Origin: Dichomitus squalens LYAD-421 SS1
Lineage: Eukaryota; Basidiomycota; Agaricomycetes; Polyporales; Polyporaceae
NCBI RefSeq assembly: GCF_000275845.1
Contig: NW_006766884.1
Location: 2,089,565 to 2,120,505 of the forward strand
Length of the DNA stretch: 30,941 nucleotides
Reading direction: 5' to 3'
The notes under the pieces were generated by a model, which was not told the DNA's origin, did not search any database, and saw only the letters and a list, made by a program, of their open reading frames with translations. Below are positions 9,647 to 22,200 of the stretch, piece by piece; positions within the stretch are counted from its first letter, which is position 1; the number at the start of each line of letters is the position of its first letter. The position numbers and the translations under genes were made by a program.

Positions 9647-11279
9647 ATGCTCCGCTACCCTATTGTCGCGCTCTCGCTCGTTGTCCTCGCGGCGGCGATC
9701 CCTGCGCCTGCGCCCGCACCAACTCCAGCGGCTGCTCCTGCTCCCCAGGCATTGTCTAGTGCTGTTTCAATATTCTCGAGTGTGACTGGAGCTGCCGCTT
9801 CAGCTTTGCCAAGTATGTTTGACCTCATCTTCAGTATGTTGGCCTCCTGACATTGTTCGTTCATAGCCATCCTAGGGTCTTGGCCAAGCCTGAGCGACAT
9901 CGAGAAAAAGGTTGGGGTTAGCAACGGGAACGACTCCAGATTGCAGAACATATCGGCTTCTGCGCTCCTCATCCCGTCTTATGCAAACTTCTCTGGAGAG
10001 TAAGTGACAAAAACTTGTCGGGTTCGCTGTGCGTATCTGACGGGATCGGTTCAGCTGGAACCTGCGGTTCTATGGCCTGGCATACAAGCTGCCGAATGTC
10101 AGCACCTCCGATCTCGACTCCCTCATTGACGGCCTCTCTACCAATAACCTGACCTCGACGCAGCAACAACTTCTTCAGAACCGTACGCAGGATATCGCCT
10201 CCATTCCTATACCCAAGGCGAACCTCACTGCCCTCGTCCTCGCCAACGGTTCTGCTGTCACCAATTCCTCCGGCATTCAGCTCGCGACCGCTGATGATGT
10301 TGGCGAGTTCGACCAGTTTGTTACCGTTTCTGGCCTGGGCGGCAACGACTCCAGTACAGTGCAGGTTGTACAGACGGGCGTCTTGAACGTCGCCGGGCCT
10401 GGCAATGGCACGATTATCCTCGTGCCAAGTCAAGGCATCTCAATCGTGTCTGACATAGATGACGTCATACGCATTACCAAGGTGTACGTCCCGAACGAAG
10501 GCCTCAAGAACTCGTTCGTACAGCCGTACGTGAACGTACCGGGTATTCCTGAACTGTACGCGAACTGGTCGAAGAGCCTTCCGGGCGTGGCGTTCCACTA
10601 CGACACAACGACGCCCGTGGAGCTCACGCGGACATATGTGGATTACCTATTCAGCAACTACCCCCTCAGTTCTCTGGAGATGCGCCCCATCAACCTAACG
10701 GACCCCAGCCAGGTCTTGGATGCGAGGCAGAACAGCTTGCTGAAATTGTTCCAGACGTTCCCTCAACGGAAGTTTGGTACGTCATATCTGTACTGGCTAT
10801 CTCTTGAGGTTCTCAGCTGACGGATCTGCTCCCGATAGTCCTCATCGGTGACACATCCTCCTCGACGCTGCTCTCCGCGTATCCCCAGATCGCTCAGCAG
10901 TTCCCGAACAACATTGCCTGCATCTTCATCCGCAACACGTCTTCTACCGACTCCGATGACAAGATTCCGTACGACACAAAGCCGTTCCAGAACGTCAAGA
11001 ACGGCACCTACTTCTTCTACCGTACTGCAGAGGGTACGGGATCCTTCTCTTACACTCTTGCGATGTATGGCTTACAACGTGGTGTATCACGCAGACCTGG
11101 CGAAACTTGATATTGTGAACGGCCAGTGCGTCAATAGCACCATTCCCCAGAATATCACTTTCGGCGAGCAGGGCGGTGTCCTCGATAGCGGGAGCAATGG
11201 TGCTGCATCGCTCGGCCACATTCAGTACGCAGCGGCCGGTGTCGGCTTAGTTGTCTCTCTTTTCCTTGGCTTTATTTGA
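9647..11279 (+). CDS. Secreted, probably GPI-anchored APP1/DUF2183 phosphatase-domain protein
   Basis: Five exons: 9647-9812, 9867-9999, 10055-10776, 10839-11033 and 11095-11279, giving 1401 nt and 466 aa. Residues 1-20 (MLRYPIVALSLVVLAAAIPA) are a clear signal peptide, followed by a Pro/Ala-rich stretch. Residues ~98-215 resemble the N-terminal part of APP1-type proteins (DWNLRFYGLAYK). The catalytic region begins at GISIVSDIDDVIRITKVY, with Asp233, Asp235 and Asp236 fitting the DxDx(T/V) nucleophile motif of haloacid dehalogenase-like phosphatases. FVLIGDTSSS is the second conserved block. The chain ends with a hydrophobic segment (YAAAGVGLVVSLFLGFI) after small residues, as in GPI-anchored proteins. 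Many NxS/T sites agree with secretion. Yeast App1 is a cytosolic phosphatidate phosphatase; this secreted version probably acts on another or an extracellular substrate, which is inference. The usual Thr of the motif is Val here. Confidence 0.87.
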
Positions 11280-11940
11280 GCCAAACATGGTGCTTTGCAC
11301 TGTATACTGTCTCCACTCGAATGCACACACACAGGCTCGTTCCGATAAAGGACCCGGACTTCTCACTCACGACTTGTTGCATTTATCGCATACACGCATT
11401 GCATGTTGCACTCAACACTACGCTTTGTATTCTACCGTATCACTTGTCATACTTGCTGTACCTGGTGGTACAACCAATGATACGTTCGTTTCACCTGGAG
11501 TTTGTCAGTTGGGCGCTCCAGTTACCATTTCGAGAGCGACAGTCTTCGCCCGATCAAATCTGGAGGATAGCTCTGGGTTAGCGGCTGAAGCGCGTCTTGC
11601 ACTCGTTCGAGCACTTCGGCTTTGGCGGCCGCTTGTGCATCTGTGCTGTCTCCGTTCATAACTTGGCTCGCTCTATATGTGACTGCTCTCGCTTGAATAT
11701 ACACTTCGCTAGTGACTGGCCATTCCAGATAGAGGAGAGCACAGAGTAGACCTGGTCCGGCAGGACATTGTGTCTGTGTAGGCGGCACCTAACACACTGG
11801 TGTAAGGAGCCAAGTAAACACTCCTGGGGCCCATTGACTCAATCACTGGATGAAGACGCAAAGACGTCTACAGCAACGCTGCACCGAATACCTGCTTGCG
11901 AGCAATCTTCAATTCGAAGAACTGATCCTCATCTCCTTCC
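11280..11940. other. Intergenic region before IML1
   Basis: About 660 bp hold the 3' region of the APP1-like gene and the promoter of IML1. Open frames of up to ~136 codons overlap here, but they lack family similarity or exon partners. An ATG at 11850 opens a frame that runs out of register with the IML1 coding frame, so it could act only as an upstream ORF of that gene. Confidence 0.45.
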
Positions 11941-14900
11941 ATGTCCCGTGCGGAGTCCCAAGCGCCCCCCAGCGGCCGCAAGCGGTCCAGCACAGTCCAT
12001 TCCATCTTCACCAACGCTCCTCCCGGTGCAGTCTCCGCGGGTCCGCTCCAGATTGGCGACTCGCGCGTGCTGACGGCGTGGGTGAACGAGCCCGTCTCCG
12101 CGCTCGTGAAGCTCAACCATAGACATTGGCCCGGCGTCGCAGAAGGTGACTTGATATGCATCGCGAGCCCGTTTCCGGAACATAAGCCGGGGTTCTTGTT
12201 CGTCGCGCCTGCGGAGGACACAGGGTTCAAGCATCAGCTGCAGGTGAGTTGTATTGTCTGGTATGGCAGGGAGCGCACCGGCCGTGTGAGACAGGGTAGA
12301 GGCTGATGCGTCGTGAAGATATCATTGCCAAAGGCTGTCTTGGAGAAGTTTGGGTTGAAGAGTAACAGTGAGGTTACTCTGACCATAGTATGTTGTCATG
12401 ATTGTTCATCGTCCGAGCCCGTATCTGACTTCTGACATGCCTAGGTTGACAAGGAGAAGTACAGCGCAGATTTCGTAGAGTTCGTTTTCCAAGACCAGTA
12501 TCTGGGACGGAACGACATGTGGAGGCTGGGACGTGACTTGGTTGGGCAATGTCTGTACGTTGAACAGCAAGTTTCGTTCATCGGCGTTATCGTAGCGAAA
12601 GTGCAAGCACTGTATATCGAGGGCAACAAGGTAACTCGACCATATTTTCTAGATGTGTGCTCACTATCGTCCAGGTGTCCTCTGCGTACATCTCCCCGGC
12701 CACCAAGGTGATCTTCCGCTCGCTTTCTGCCAAGGTGACCATCTTCATTCAAGTGTGCCGCGAGCTCTGGGAGTTTGCGGGCGACGGCGAGCGGTACAAC
12801 GAGAAGATCGTGCATTCCTTCCTTCCAGCCCTATTTGACAAGTGGAAGGAAATGGGCACGAGTCACATCGTCACCATCGTTCTCATCTCCCGTGTCTACT
12901 ACGACCAATCCGAGATCGACTACGCCGCAGGACCGCTTCGGCGAGACGAAGACAGGCGCTGGTACAAGGATTTCTTCAAGGTCATTACCGACCTCGAGGT
13001 GCTGTACGACTGGAAGCCGACTCTCGTCAGCCTGAAGGACTCCTTCTGGGCCTTCCAGCGCGACATCCTGCTTGCTCACCACTTCCATCGCTCCTCTTCG
13101 CTCGACGGCCATGATGGCCCCATGGGGGACCACGTCCGTCTCGTCGGTCAGATCTCGTACGCGCACGATGGCCCGCTCCTCGAGGCGCTCAATCTCGCAC
13201 TCAAGCCGACGGAGACGCACTACATCGACCGGTCGCTGTCGCTAACGGGTTCGTCGACGATTGTCATTACCCCTGGCACGGGCTACTACCGCGTTTCGAA
13301 GCAGCTGCTCAGGTTGACGACGACACGCGTTCTAGACCAGGGGTTTTCGCTCGATCTCGTGTCCCTAGCAAAGCCGCCGTTGCACCAAACACCTATCTTT
13401 TGCTTCAAGGGTGTCGAGCCGGACGGACGAGCAGAGGGAAAGACGGGCCCGAGGGCAAACGACCCGCTGTGGGGTGGCGATATCGAGGTAAATGCAGACG
13501 GGATGCCGAAGGAAGCCAAGACTTTCTGGTGGGAGCCGTTTTGGATCGAGACGTCGTTCTGGGACAGGCAGATGGACTTGCCCTTCCGCAAGGATAGGTC
13601 AGGACCTTTTATTGCGGCGCATATAGTCGCGCGTTCACTGACCAGGTTTGCTCTTAGATTTATTTCGCGCGCCAAAATGCACGAGATTGAGATGTTGGGT
13701 CTGCTCGATCACGACGTCCTCTCGAGCATTGAGATTCCCTACCTCCAACAAGAGTCTGATCGCGTCGAGGCGCTATCGCACGAGTGGACATCCGACACGA
13801 CCGACTCGGACCTCTCCAAGTCCGAGATGCTTGAGAGGAAGACTGTGCTGCTATCTCCAGAGGAAGCGGATCAGTTCGACAACGATGTCTTCACCATACG
13901 TCTAGATGTCAAACCGCCAACCACCAGAAATTCTTTGTCGTCTAACTCAAGTGGTCCCACTTTGAGCTCGTCCTTCAGAACCATCGATAAGCGGGCATCC
14001 ATCGTACGGGTTCCAGACGCATCTCGAATATCTCCCATCGCAGAGAGCCCACGGCCTCGACAGCGACCCTTGTCAATGGCAGCCTCTGCCTTTGACCAAG
14101 AGCGAAGGCTTTCTGTAGCCATATCAGGTGGCAACCTGAGCACATCGCCCTCTCAATCGTCGATTCTTTCCGGTCGCTCGGGACATTCGCAAAGAAGCAG
14201 AGCATCTGGCGAGAGCCGATCACGCGAGCAGCGCAACTCTGGCATTTCCAAGTTTGCCCCTACATGGCTGCTGAACCCGTTCCGAAGTGGTATCAGTCAG
14301 CCTCAGACCTCGCCTGTCTCTGCAGCTGGAATTACTGGGTCTACACCTCCACCTTCGGCTGTCTCGACACCTACGATCACTCGGCCAGCTCAGCGCCTCC
14401 CTCAACCTGTATCGATGAGCCAGGCCCGTCCTATCCGTCCCCGTGCCAAAGAAGAGGATTTCCCTGGACTCCATCGAGGTTCCCTAACCCGTCATTCGCC
14501 TGTTGGTACCCCGCCGCGCGATGACATCCTCAATAAACGCCGTGGGACGATTACTAGCGTAGCTAATCTTCCTATCCTCCCTACAAATCTTGCCATCAAC
14601 ATACATCCCACGAAACCTCTGGCCACCGTACCCTACGCTCAAGCATCGCTTGCACGCAGATGGCAACACCTCTTCGCTCAGCCGCTCCTCAAGCACGAAA
14701 TCAAGTGGTGGTCTATGGCCACTCCCGCGTGTCTTCCGCTCACTATGGAGTACTTCCCGTCCACGCATGAACTGGAAAACTCATACGACGTGTTCTCCTA
14801 CGATTTCGTCTGCGACCCTTCTGAGATGCAGTCGTTCTTGATCCGGCTTCCACCCATGCACGGGAGCCCTGATGAGATGCGGCGAGCGTGGGCACTCGCC

Positions 14901-16932
14901 ATGATGCGCGTTATGGTAGCCATCCGTCTCGCGCAAGGCTTCCAATTCGTCTTACGCCCTTCAAAGAGCACAGGCGACAGTGAGGCCGGCATCCAGAGCT
15001 CGTCGCTGAGGAGAACGAAGTCGTATTCGGCCACGGGCGAAGACAGCACAAGCTCCCGCCCGATCGGCGCGGCAACGGTGCTCAACTCGGCGTCCGACTC
15101 TGTCTACCTCAGCATGAGTAACGAGATCCACCACATCATGTACACGGGAGACTCCATCCAGGTTCTGCGGTATGTCAGGAGGATGCCGAGGACGCAGCTG
15201 TTTGAATACCAGTGTCTGATTTGGCCGAAGTTGGGCGAGGGTTATACAGAGTTGAAGACGACGTTCCGGCCGCATGGTATGGAGAGCTACGGATGGAACC
15301 GGTGCGTGTGTTCCATTCACAACGTCAAACCAAACTGGACTGTTAACATGCCTGCAGCCTGGACATGTTGGTTGCAGGTTACGAGAACAAATTTGCCGAG
15401 TCGCTCCGGTATTGGCGGACACGTTTCGTGATTATTCCTACGGACGAGTCTCCTCATGCTAGCGTAGCGCCAGGTGGAGAGAAGCTGAACGAGGAAGAGA
15501 CGAGGCTCTTGGGCATGGACAGACTCGCGGATCTCTTCTCGAGGGCCCGAATCGACATTGACCAGAACACACCCCCGGTACGCTTCATCACGACCGATCT
15601 TGGACCTGCAGAGTGCATTCTCGACGAGGGAATTACTGCACAGTTGGACGAAATCCATGCTTCTGGGCCGCTGAAGAAGAAGGTCAAGAGCGAACGGGAT
15701 ATAGCTGATATGTCGTTACCTGCCATCGCTAAGGCCATGCGCGAAGACGATGGTGTGCTCATCAAAGAGCATAGATGGCATGGGCGGAAGTACCCGAACT
15801 CGTTCACCGGCACGCAGTTCGTGTCGTGGCTCGTTCGAGAGTTCCGCGACATATCGAATCGAGAGCAGGCCACTGAGTGGGGAGCCAAGCTAATGGAGCA
15901 GGGCTTATTTGATCATTGTAGAGGAAGACATGGTTTCTTGGACGGGTCAGTCTACCCCCCTTCTCTCGGTAGTCAAACATCTCACAGGTACCTAGTCACT
16001 ACTTCTACATCCTGCGAGGGGAGTACATGGTCCCGGTCACTCCTAGGGCAAGCTGGTTCTCTCGCCCAGCGAAGCACGAAGATCCGAACCCCTGGGGATC
16101 CAACTCACCGAGATCCTACCAGCCCGGCAAGAGGACAAAGAAACGCTTGCTCCTCCTCAGCCAGAGTGCCATCATTGACGCAGATCCGAAGAAGGTACCA
16201 ATCTTGTGCCATGACTCCGTCTAGTATCATTAATGTATTCACCAACAGCAAAGCGACCAAGCCGAAACGGTCATCCTGCATCACGATATCATCCATAATC
16301 CTGCGACGTGCTTTCATTTTGAGTTGCATTGGATTGGGACGACAGCGCGCTGCATCGATGACCTCTTGCGACAGTGGAGCAGGACTATTGAACGGTACGG
16401 GCTCAAATTGGTCGAAGCCTACGTCGACCAGATTTGCGATATCAGGGAGAAAAACGCGTTCCAGTCGTGTTTCCCTATCCCGCTTGCTGTTCCACCTCCA
16501 CAATTGGACGACGTCGGCAGACACATACCAGATGGCGCACAGGCGAAGCATTACTTCGAATACGCTCTCCTCCGTAAGTGGGGCTTCGTACTGGACATCG
16601 AAGGGGCCGACCAGTATCCCGACCAAGTAGACGTCGACTATTCCTATAGGCGGTCTCACTTTAGGTATTCCCAGTGGGTACACCGGTCTGGCGTCGCCTT
16701 CGTACAGGTCCTCGGGGGTCGTCAAGGCTTCCTCTTCTTGACCAATAGACTTATGGCACCGGGTCGCATTGGTACGTCTCTGAAATACCACCGACCCGCT
16801 GCTGTGGCCGAGGATATTCGCGTCAAGCTACATCAGTTCTGCTCAGATAAGGATGCTCTCACACGGTTCTACGAGGAAGAACTTGTGCTGTTAGATCATG
16901 CTCTTGAAGAACCCCCTCCACTGCATATATGA
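11941..16932 (+). CDS. IML1: IML1/DEPDC5, GATOR1 (SEACIT) subunit
   Basis: Seven exons: 11941-12243, 12319-12387, 12445-12630, 12675-15301, 15358-15945, 15996-16194 and 16249-16932, in total 4656 nt and 1551 aa, the usual size. Iml1 is a subunit of the vacuole-membrane complex that acts as GTPase-activating factor for the Rag GTPases (Gtr1) and so restrains TORC1 when amino acids are scarce. The N-terminal IML1 region is evident in VEFVFQDQYLGRNDMWR, SAYISPATKVIFRSLSAKV and SHIVTIVLISRVYY. A long Ser-rich, probably disordered linker follows (~residues 560-840). A DEP domain starts at SLPAIAKAMRED, residue ~1180, and ends with HYFYILRGEY. The conserved C-terminal block (KHYFEYALLRKWGFVLD, then FLFLTNRL) closes the protein. 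The exon 5/6 join must use the TAG acceptor at 15994-15995, because the CAG four bases upstream of it shifts the frame out of the DEP end. Confidence 0.95.
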
Positions 16933-17602
16933 CCGCCTCATGTTGTGCAATCATGCATTTGTCGGCTCCTTTCGCGAATATGTCATCATCCGACTTTCCC
17001 AGGCAACAATGTACCTTGTGACTGGCTGACATGCATTCCGAGTCAACTTCTCGATGTTGGTATGTCATCGGATCTCGGGTTCTTCCACGATAGCCATGAG
17101 GCCGCACTATCATGGCAGAGTTGAACCAGCTTTAACACATCTTTTCTCAGGACCAGAAAGTCGCGTCGCCCGGCTCTGTGCGGTACCGTTAGCCGTTGCC
17201 TTCGCTAACACCCATCTCTCATCCCCGGTCAACTCTAGGCGGAGTGTCATCATCACTGCCACGACGTAGTAGATAAAAGCGAAGACATTCCTTGACGAGA
17301 CGCTCCTCGAAGGATTCATTTCGAACATGATCGACGCAAGATCGCGACAGCAGACGGGCTCTCGCTGCATACTTGCCCGCCTCCTCCGATTGCTTCCACT
17401 GCCAGTAGCCGGTAACTATCTTTCGGCTGCGATAAGAGGTACGAGCTTGCGCTTATCAACCTCAATCTCCCTCATGCTCACTTATCACACATTTTTTGCA
17501 ACGTGGCGTACCTATATACCACCTCGCAAAGCGCACCCGAAGGATCAAGCCTCCGAATTCAGCCCTCGTAACAATCCCCAATCACCAACTCCGCCAGGTG
17601 CG
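16933..17602. other. Intergenic region and possible extended N-terminus of the F-box gene
   Basis: This holds the IML1 3' region and the F-box gene promoter. The F-box frame stays open upstream to an ATG at 17327. That would add 92 residues with a basic, partly hydrophobic character, so part of this stretch may be coding. Confidence 0.4.
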
Positions 17603-18948
17603 ATGACCATAGACAGGGACCCAAACCATCTGGCCAACATTGACCATCTCCCTTACGACGTCCTACTCCATATTCTCCGAATTCTTCCATCACGCGACAT
17701 TGCTCACTTGCTGTCCTGCTGTCGGGGCCTACACGCTCTCGTGACCGAGGAGTCGATTTGGCGTAGTCTCTCAGCTGCCTACGGCCTCACCGATGTGATT
17801 CACTTCGGTGGTCGCTCTTGGTACACAGTATACACCCGGCTGCTACAGCCTTACGGGCCTATGCTGGGTTTGTGGGCCGGAGACCACGCCTACACGGGTG
17901 ACGTCCTTGACATCCGTCTCGGCGTCGGGAGTACTCATCAGCCCGGTGGTATCGTCCTAGGCTGTTGGCGGTTCCCTTCCGTACAGCCTGAGGATCTTGA
18001 TCGTCCGGAGATGCCAGAGCGTCCTATGTATACACCGCTCATTCATATCAGTCTCCCGTCCGTTGCGGCACCATACGGAGGCGTACAAGTTGCCTGTTGT
18101 ACCAAACCCGGCACAACACCACCACATCAAGCTTACATCGAATTGTTTTCTTCTACCTCGCAGAGTCTCTTCTTGCACACTCGTCAGGGACGTTATTCCC
18201 ATCCAGAGTTCCCTCCTCCTGAAATCCAGAATTTCGTTGATCAGCTGCGGTACCCCTATTTACCCCTCCGCGAGTCTACCGTCGTAGATCAAGGCCTATA
18301 TTTAGCTCCGAATCCAAGAGGCTATGTCGTATACTCCGCGCCCACGAGCCACATCAAACCGCCAGCGATCTCCATCTCCTGCTCGCTGGGGTGCGTCAAC
18401 CGTGCTCGTGCATTTCATGGATTCCAAGATGACGTGCCTTACCTCCCACGTTATTACCCTCTCCGACAACGAGCCTTGCCTGGAGTCGATCCCGCTACTC
18501 GAGAATGGCATCCTTCGTCCCTTGATGGCCTGTGGTTAGGTTCCCATGGACCGCACGGCACGGAATGCCTTTTCTTCCGCTGGGACGGCACTTTGTCTGT
18601 CCTGTACGCATGGAAGATCACCGGAGACTCCAACGTACCTCGCGGAGCACTCAGTTGGCGAGCGAACACAAGCGATCCTTATCCGATTTCAGAGTTGCCA
18701 GACTGGATACACGATAATGAAATCCCGAACTTGACGAACTCACGGTTCTTTGGGGGTTCAGGTCGGATCAGCGCACGCGGCTACCTGTAAGTATGTCCAT
18801 TCTTCATGTCGTGTGGTAGCTCAAGCTGCTGTTTAGACCTTACCATTCGAACGAGATGGACATCATTCTGGTAGTTTGCGGAGCTGATGAGGTACGGACG
18901 GCGTGGATGGACTCGGGGGACGTAGCAGCTTATATCAGGCACGCATGA
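17603..18948 (+). CDS. F-box domain protein
   Basis: Two exons, 17603-18786 and 18837-18948, encode 431 aa beginning MTIDRDPNHLANIDHLP. Residues ~15-60 form an F-box (LPYDVLLHILRILPSRDIAH, then LVTEESIWRSL), the segment that binds Skp1 in SCF ubiquitin ligases. The rest follows the pattern of a large mushroom family with the F-box joined to a conserved C-terminal region (YGPMLGLWAGDHAYTGDVL, then GGIVLGCWRF, then GLWLGSHGPHG). I cannot name its substrate. An in-frame ATG at 17327 would give 523 aa; I prefer the later start because it places the F-box near the N-terminus. Exon 2 supplies an ending (DEVRTAWMDSGDVAAYIRHA) that fits the family better than the stop created by reading through the donor at 18788. 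Confidence 0.85.
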
Positions 18949-19243
18949 GTGCCATAACCACTGGTGGGTTGCACGTCTCGGCATGGGAAATCTTCCAATT
19001 ACGCTGACGGACGTTCCGTGAAGCTCACGGAGCACTACTCCTGCTATATCGAGATATATTCCTTTGAGGGATCTACACCCTATTCAGTCGATGAGATCCA
19101 AGTTTCCATTCCAGAAGGACGATTCCGCGGACGGGGAAGCCAGCGGCCTGACAGCTTATCAGTGCAGAGACATTACTGTTAGACAACATGTAGGTTATGG
19201 GGAGCATGTGTAGGAATGAGATAGTATGTCCTACGCGATTCGA
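18949..19243. other. 3' intergenic gap between F-box gene and VPS41
   Basis: The two genes converge here, so this stretch should carry both 3' ends. A short plus-strand frame from 18964 to 19182 has no clear family signal; it may be an extended tail of the F-box gene through an intron I could not place. Confidence 0.35.
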
Positions 19244-22200
19244 TCAAGTCCGTTGCCCTTCGCTTCGCTTGTGGCATACTGGGCAACCTTGAGTAATCCT
19301 CGCGCGAAGGATGGCCGTGCTGTGTAGCCGAAGTCATCAGTCGGCAAACCAACAGGAGAAAGGAACAGACACGCACAACGCAACCTTGCCACTCAGACCC
19401 GGCTGGCCTCCAATCCCCATACCGACCAATGTTGGATCCGGTTGATGTGGCAGCTCTTCATCGTGCTGGACACAGTCGGCGTGCACGACATGACGACACA
19501 GGAAGAGAAGCGCAAGGCTATTGAGTCCTTGCCCAATCGGCTTGTTGCAGATCGGACATGGTGTCTTCGCTGTGATACGAGATATTTAGGTCGATCCCGA
19601 ATTGGTATGTGGGGTGACTCACCACTGAGGAAGAAGCCGCTCGTCTGATTTCGATGTAGCTTCCGTGCGAAGTCTGCGCAGTCGCCGTTCATGATTGTCT
19701 GGCAGCCCTCCAGCAATGACACTTGCAGGTTGAAGTCGTGGAGGATCTTGATGAGGGCGCCCTTCAGACCAGGAATCTCCAGACCGTTCTTTATGCGGCG
19801 GATGAGACGAATAGGATCAATCTCGGCTCCAACGTTCTCCAGTAATCCGCGTATGAACGCCGGTCTTGTCTCCGAGTATCGCAAGAGGTCCTCCCAGAGG
19901 TCATCGTCGTGCTGCTCCTTGGCGAAATCAATAGCGCGATTGACGTCTCCTAGCCTCTCGATGATGAGATGTAGCGCCTTCTTATTATTGCCCATGCGTC
20001 CAAGAAGGAAGACCATCTCTAGTACGAGGTCGCGCTCGTTGCAAACTTTGTACGCCTAGAAGATATACTCGTCAATTAGGTGATCTTTGGCTTGCCCCCC
20101 ATGACTTACCTCTTCTAAGCTATAGTACTGGCTGGCGCGCAGGAAATCAATGAGTTTGCGTGGGGCATACTCTGCATAGAGCTTGACCTGTGCGAGCAAC
20201 ATCAGCTTGGCATCTTGTGCCCTGTTCGGACTGACCTCACCTGGGTATCGGCGTATGAAGAGGTCAAGTGGGGGTCCTTCTGGAAGAGCGCATTCAAGTA
20301 GAGGTATAGATAATATGGCCGGTTCTGCAGCTGCTGCACAACACGAGTCATCTGTATCCATTGCCGGTCAGGAAACTCATCCGAGATCTCCCGGAAAGTG
20401 AAGGAACCTGAAAAACTCACGGGTATTGAGTGAATGTGATCGACCAGCAGCGTTATGGCCGCGGTTGGATCAGTATCGATGTCCTCCCCATCCTTCTTGC
20501 GCTTCTCCTGTAACTCCTGATCGAACTCGACGAGGAGCAGAGCTTGGTCCTGCACGTCCGTGAAGAGGTTGTTCTCTCGAATGAGATCGAACACATTTGG
20601 ACGACGTAAGCGGAGGAAGTACGGGAGTGCTTTGCCTGGCTGGCGGTTGAGTGTGTAGAGCTCCGCGAGGCACTCCATGAGAATGACCGTATCCGGCCCG
20701 TCAGGCTTCTTAGACGAAGACGACGGCGCACGGTCAAGTTCGGATTGGACGGCTACGATGACGGCGGAAATGTCGTAGATACCCTTCGGCCATGTCTTGA
20801 TCGTTTGCAGTAGCGTCTAGAAACCAAGTCTTAGCACAAACCCTCATTTCTAGCTATATGCGCATCATCCTACCTGTCGATCGTGTTGAAGAAAGTGTGC
20901 AAGGATCATCTCATACACCAGATGTCCCAAAGTCGGCGACTCCGTCGGGACGAACGGGATGATCGCCTGTAATTGGTGCTTCTGCGCAAATACGAAGATC
21001 CAATCTTCCCATCGTTTCGTGTCATGGCCGCAGACCTTCGGGCACAAGCGCGCCGCCTTGACGAAGTCGCCCTCGCCGACGAGGTGCTCTACGTAGCGTT
21101 GCCCGATCTGCACCGCGTCCAGCTCGTCCTTTTCCGCCTTGGTCACGCCAGGTTCTTCGTGCCCCATGCGCTCGATGACGTCGAGCGCCTCTTCGTACCG
21201 CTTCCGCTCGACGAGCCATGCGACGTGGTCGCGCCAGTCGCGCGGCTTCACTACGACGATATCACGGGGACTACAGACGATGTAGTACCTCTCTCCACCT
21301 TGTGCAGCGCCGGGAGGGCCCTTAGCTGGGGCGGCCTCGATGTCTACGAGGACATAGTCGTTACATCCCCATCGTTCGTAGCCAGAGATGCCGAGTGCGT
21401 CCGCAGAGAGCTCCTCACCCGAGCGCGAGATGATACGGAGCTCGGGGCGTTCTGCGAGCTTGCGCGCCTGCTCCGCCCGATCTGCCGTCGCTTCGTTTCC
21501 AGTAAGGAGTGAGGTATCGGGTGGCGTGTACGCGAGGATGAGGAACGAAGTCAGAATAGGGGACACCGTCGAGCGCACTGAGCCGTTTTTCACGAGGGCA
21601 TCATGGGTTTGGACGGCAGAAGGGGATCGAGTCATGAGATGGGGAACGATGCCGGAGATCATACAGTCGAGCTGGAAGACAGCAGTGATCTCGACGAGCA
21701 GAGGAGGGAGATTGGAGCCAGAGGACTTGCGGGGGCGCGCGCGGACGCGCGCAACCTTGATGTGGTCCGCCCAACCAATAAGGAGCGTGTTCTCGTCTTG
21801 CCAATGGAGCGTGCACTTGAACAGGTCTGCACGCGGGCTGTCGGCCGGCCGGTCGATGAACGTTATGCGACTCTGCGAATGCGTGTCGTAGATCTTGACG
21901 CCCTGGGGGACGCGACGCGAGATGTAATCAGAGAGAGGGTCACGCGCGCGGACGAGATGGGGAAGCGTACGAGGTCGTTCGCCCATGCAATGAGATTGTC
22001 GCGCCACCGGACTTGCCAGACGGGCCCCTCGCCAGAGTGGAGGATCGTCTCCTTGTATCCAAGCCAGCCTTTCTCGTGCAGGACGAGGTTACCAGCCATG
22101 CCACCTGAGACGACCGAACGCGTACTGCTCTTCGCGAAGCTGGGTTCGAGGGCGACAGTGCGGAGTGGACGTTTCATATTGAAAACGTATGTCTCGGGGT

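Noticed and set aside
15991..15995. Earlier CAG acceptor in IML1 exon 6
   Set aside because: It puts the DEP-domain end out of frame; the TAG acceptor restores HYFYILRGEY.
16105..16791. A 228-codon open frame on the minus strand
   Set aside because: It lies opposite IML1 exons whose protein is strongly conserved; the frame is a by-product of codon use and shows no family resemblance.
19231..19376. A VPS41 C-terminus ending at 19231, apparently lacking the last RING cysteines
   Set aside because: It arose from a misread donor. The GTGCGT donor after 19377 gives the frame ending GCPVCHKRS, which completes the RING-H2.
20973..21512. A 179-codon open frame on the plus strand
   Set aside because: It is antisense to the long VPS41 exon and has no recognisable motif.
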